From assembly GCF_000725125.1 (NCBI RefSeq), contig NZ_JFCB01000004.1, forward strand, positions 62,001-126,000: a DNA stretch of 64,000 nt. Direction: 5' to 3'. Source of the DNA: Streptomyces toyocaensis. Lineage in GTDB: Bacteria > Actinomycetota > Actinomycetes > Streptomycetales > Streptomycetaceae. A model generated the notes under the pieces. It had not been told where the DNA came from, searched no databases, and saw only the letters and a list, made by a program, of their open reading frames with translations. The translations under genes and the position numbers were made by a program. Of this stretch, positions 62,559 to 64,000 are shown piece by piece (within the stretch, counting starts at the first letter, position 1; each line of letters opens with the position of its first letter).

Positions 62559-63503
62559 GTGACTGGCTCGACCCCACCGCGGAAGCGCCGCTTCTTCACG
62601 AGGGGAGCGGACCAAGGGCCCCAGGAGGGCCCGCTGCACGAAACGCGTGACCAAGAGCGAGGCTCAACCGGTACCGGGGCGGCCTCGCTCGAAGCAACGC
62701 CCGGCCGGGGTGACCTCCCGGCGTCCCCGGAGGTCACCGCGCCCGTGGCGCACCGGCGGGCCGCCGTGTTCCGCGAGAAGGCCAGGGAAGGCGCCCGCAA
62801 GGGCGGTGCCCGCGCCCGCGCGGGACTGGCGCACCTCGCGGACCTGATCATCGAGATCGCCCCGCGGGTGCCCGTGCGCGATCTCGAGACGCTGCGCCGG
62901 CAGTTCCCGGGGCTCGGCCCCGAGGAACTCGCGGACCGGCTCGTCGCGGGCGCCGCGAAGGCCACCGCGACGGTCGGGGCCGGCGTCGGCGCGGCCGCGA
63001 TGATGCCCGTACCGCCCGCGATGCCGACGGAACTGGCCGCCGAGATCACCGGCGTCGCCGCGATCGAGCTCAAGCTGATCGCCGAACTCCATGAGGTCTA
63101 CGGCGTACGGCCGCCCGGCGGCCTCACCCAGCGCAGCACCGTGTACCTGAACTCCTGGTCGGAGGAGCGCGGCGTCGAGGCCACCAGACCCTCGACCCTG
63201 AACGCGGCCGTGAACAGCCGCATGAAGCGGGAACTGCGCCAGCGGATCATGAAGCGCACGGTCCGCAACCTGCCGAACCTGATGCCGTTCATGGTGGGAG
63301 CCGCCGTGGGAGCGGTCATGAACCGCCGGGACACCAGAAAGCTCGCCGCGCACATCCGGGACGACCTGCGCAGGATCCAGGTGCCCTGGGACGCGCTGAC
63401 CGGCCTGCCCGCCCTGGAGCGCCCCGAGGACGCCCTCCCCGAGGACGCCCTCAAGGAGCTCGGCGGCCACCCCGGGACCGGCCGCGGGCACCGGGCCCCG
63501 TGA
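62559..63503 (+). CDS. Conserved hypothetical protein, weakly EcsC-like
   Basis: 314 residues. Residues about 70-100 form a basic helix rich in Ala/Lys/Arg. A Gly/Ala/Pro hydrophobic stretch, VGAGVGAAAMMPVPPAMPTELAAEITG, followed by LIAELHEVYG resembles the EcsC family core, which is membrane-associated. Later helices (QRIMKRTVRNLPNLMPFMVGAAVGAVMNRRDTRKL) are amphipathic. GTG at 62559; GAGGCGGGG is upstream. Probably in one operon with DUF4193. Function unknown. Confidence 0.7.
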   Translation: MTGSTPPRKRRFFTRGADQGPQEGPLHETRDQERGSTGTGAASLEATPGRGDLPASPEVTAPVAHRRAAVFREKAREGARKGGARARAGLAHLADLIIEIAPRVPVRDLETLRRQFPGLGPEELADRLVAGAAKATATVGAGVGAAAMMPVPPAMPTELAAEITGVAAIELKLIAELHEVYGVRPPGGLTQRSTVYLNSWSEERGVEATRPSTLNAAVNSRMKRELRQRIMKRTVRNLPNLMPFMVGAAVGAVMNRRDTRKLAAHIRDDLRRIQVPWDALTGLPALERPEDALPEDALKELGGHPGTGRGHRAP

Positions 63504-63570
63504 GAGCCGGCCGACGGGCCGTACCGCCCGCCCCGGTGGTCCGGCGCCGCCCGCGTGCTCCCCGTACGCC

Positions 63571-64000
63571 CTACGCGGCGTCCGCCGCGTCCTTCGCCGC
63601 CCGGAGCGCCTGCGCCAGGCGCTCCGGCTCGCGCGTCGACAGGAAGACGTAGGGAGTCGGGTCCTCGGGGTCGGTGACGTCCACGCGCAGAGCACCGGGA
63701 ACGTACGCCCGCAGCAGCATGAAGCAGCGCGGATCGGCCTTGTGGGAGCGCCATGCGCGCGCCTCCCCGGCGTCCAGGACCTCCGCCTCGCCCAGCGCCG
63801 ACACCGGGATCCTCGCCTCGCCCGCGATCAGATGACCGCCCACGACCCGGATGCGCACCGAGCCGTACGAACTGACCACGACCGCCGCCGCGGCGGTGCC
63901 GCCCGCCAGGCCGCCGAGCATCGGCAGCGTGCCGAACGGAAGCAGGATCAGCGCCAGGGAGATTCCCGCCAGGAGGGAGATCAGCCACCAGGAGCGCGGG
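63571..64000 (-). CDS. DUF3093 domain-containing membrane protein (5' end outside window)
   Basis: At least 142 residues visible. Two membrane helices begin the frame at the right edge (WWLISLLAGISLALILLPFG and MLGGLAGGTAAAAVVVSSYGS), followed by VRIRVVGGHLIAGEARIPVSALGEAEVLDAGEARAWR and the DPTPYVFLSTREPERLAQAL end of the family. The real start lies beyond 64000; the ATG at 63921 is internal. DUF3093 in streptomycetes commonly lies near dut. Convergent with the uncharacterised gene at 62559. Confidence 0.9.
   Translation of the reverse strand, partial: PRSWWLISLLAGISLALILLPFGTLPMLGGLAGGTAAAAVVVSSYGSVRIRVVGGHLIAGEARIPVSALGEAEVLDAGEARAWRSHKADPRCFMLLRAYVPGALRVDVTDPEDPTPYVFLSTREPERLAQALRAAKDAADAA

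Noticed and set aside
1..64000. Mobile element, prophage, CRISPR, tRNA/rRNA or biosynthetic cluster
   Set aside because: No transposase, integrase, spacer array, tRNA-like fold or synthase was recognised. Base composition looks even and genes are of core type.

Overview
The window is high-GC DNA with third-position-GC codon use, GTG/TTG starts, GA-rich ribosome binding sites and G+C-rich hairpin terminators lacking long U tracts. Together with whiH, hrdB, sepH, cutRS, DUF4192/DUF4193/DUF3093 genes and an actinobacterial LexA box, this points to a Streptomyces chromosome, core region. Gene order agrees with what I remember of the S. coelicolor lexA-nrdRJ ... whiH-hrdB ... parE ... parC ... ptsH ... 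sepH ... hemH-cutRS segment. That is recollection, not a search. I see no tRNA, rRNA, CRISPR array, insertion sequence, prophage or biosynthetic cluster.

Layout. 1-5.2 kb: tail of a possible helicase gene, then lexA and nrdR-nrdJ divergent, with a LexA box and a candidate pair of NrdR boxes between them. 5.3-8.3 kb: TerD-domain gene, DUF4937-like gene, histidine phosphatase and ADP-ribosylglycohydrolase. 8.6-11.0 kb: a drug-efflux MFS gene and its divergent TetR regulator, with two near-identical palindromic operators. 11.1-18.5 kb: rnhB, two uncharacterised genes, a RecQ-type helicase with a phosphoribosyltransferase-like tail, DUF4192 and a Nudix/NrtR-like gene. 18.6-23.5 kb: a degenerate ABC ATPase-permease fusion, the sporulation regulator whiH and the principal sigma factor gene hrdB. 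23.7-38.3 kb: secreted trypsin-like protease, DUF7455, parE, a DUF485/sodium-solute symporter pair, a DcuS/DcuR-like two-component pair, an iron-box-controlled sucrase/ferredoxin-like gene, a small DUF6082 locus, a CobW GTPase, a 32-bp tandem repeat and parC. 38.6-47.1 kb: paired M16 peptidases, a c-di-AMP riboswitch before an M23 cell-wall peptidase, a GntR/FCD regulator, ptsH and a Pat-type protein acetyltransferase. 47.2-57.2 kb: DUF5998, phosphodiesterase, thymidine kinase, PhzF, membrane protein, VOC protein (the only TTA codon I found), sulfurtransferase, sepH, sugar-lactone oxidase and MFS. 57.3-64 kb: ferrochelatase, inositol monophosphatase, cutRS, DUF4193, an uncharacterised gene and a truncated DUF3093 gene.

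How the genes fit together. Most encode housekeeping or developmental functions: nucleotide supply and repair (LexA, NrdRJ, RNase HII, RecQ-like, Tdk), topology (ParE/ParC), transcription and sporulation (HrdB, WhiH), division (SepH), envelope turnover and stress (M23, CutRS, M16), haem and iron (ferrochelatase, iron box) and carbon/PTS functions (HPr, Pat, symporter). I do not find a convincing new multi-gene system. The points most worth following are the degenerate ABC fusion next to whiH, the helicase-PRTase fusion, the iron box that overlaps the -10 of a predicted leaderless gene, the tandem repeat that copies the parC stop codon, a start-Thr-stop mini-ORF in the hrdB leader, and a set of start codons placed 6-7 nt after a TANNNT -10, which predicts many leaderless mRNAs.
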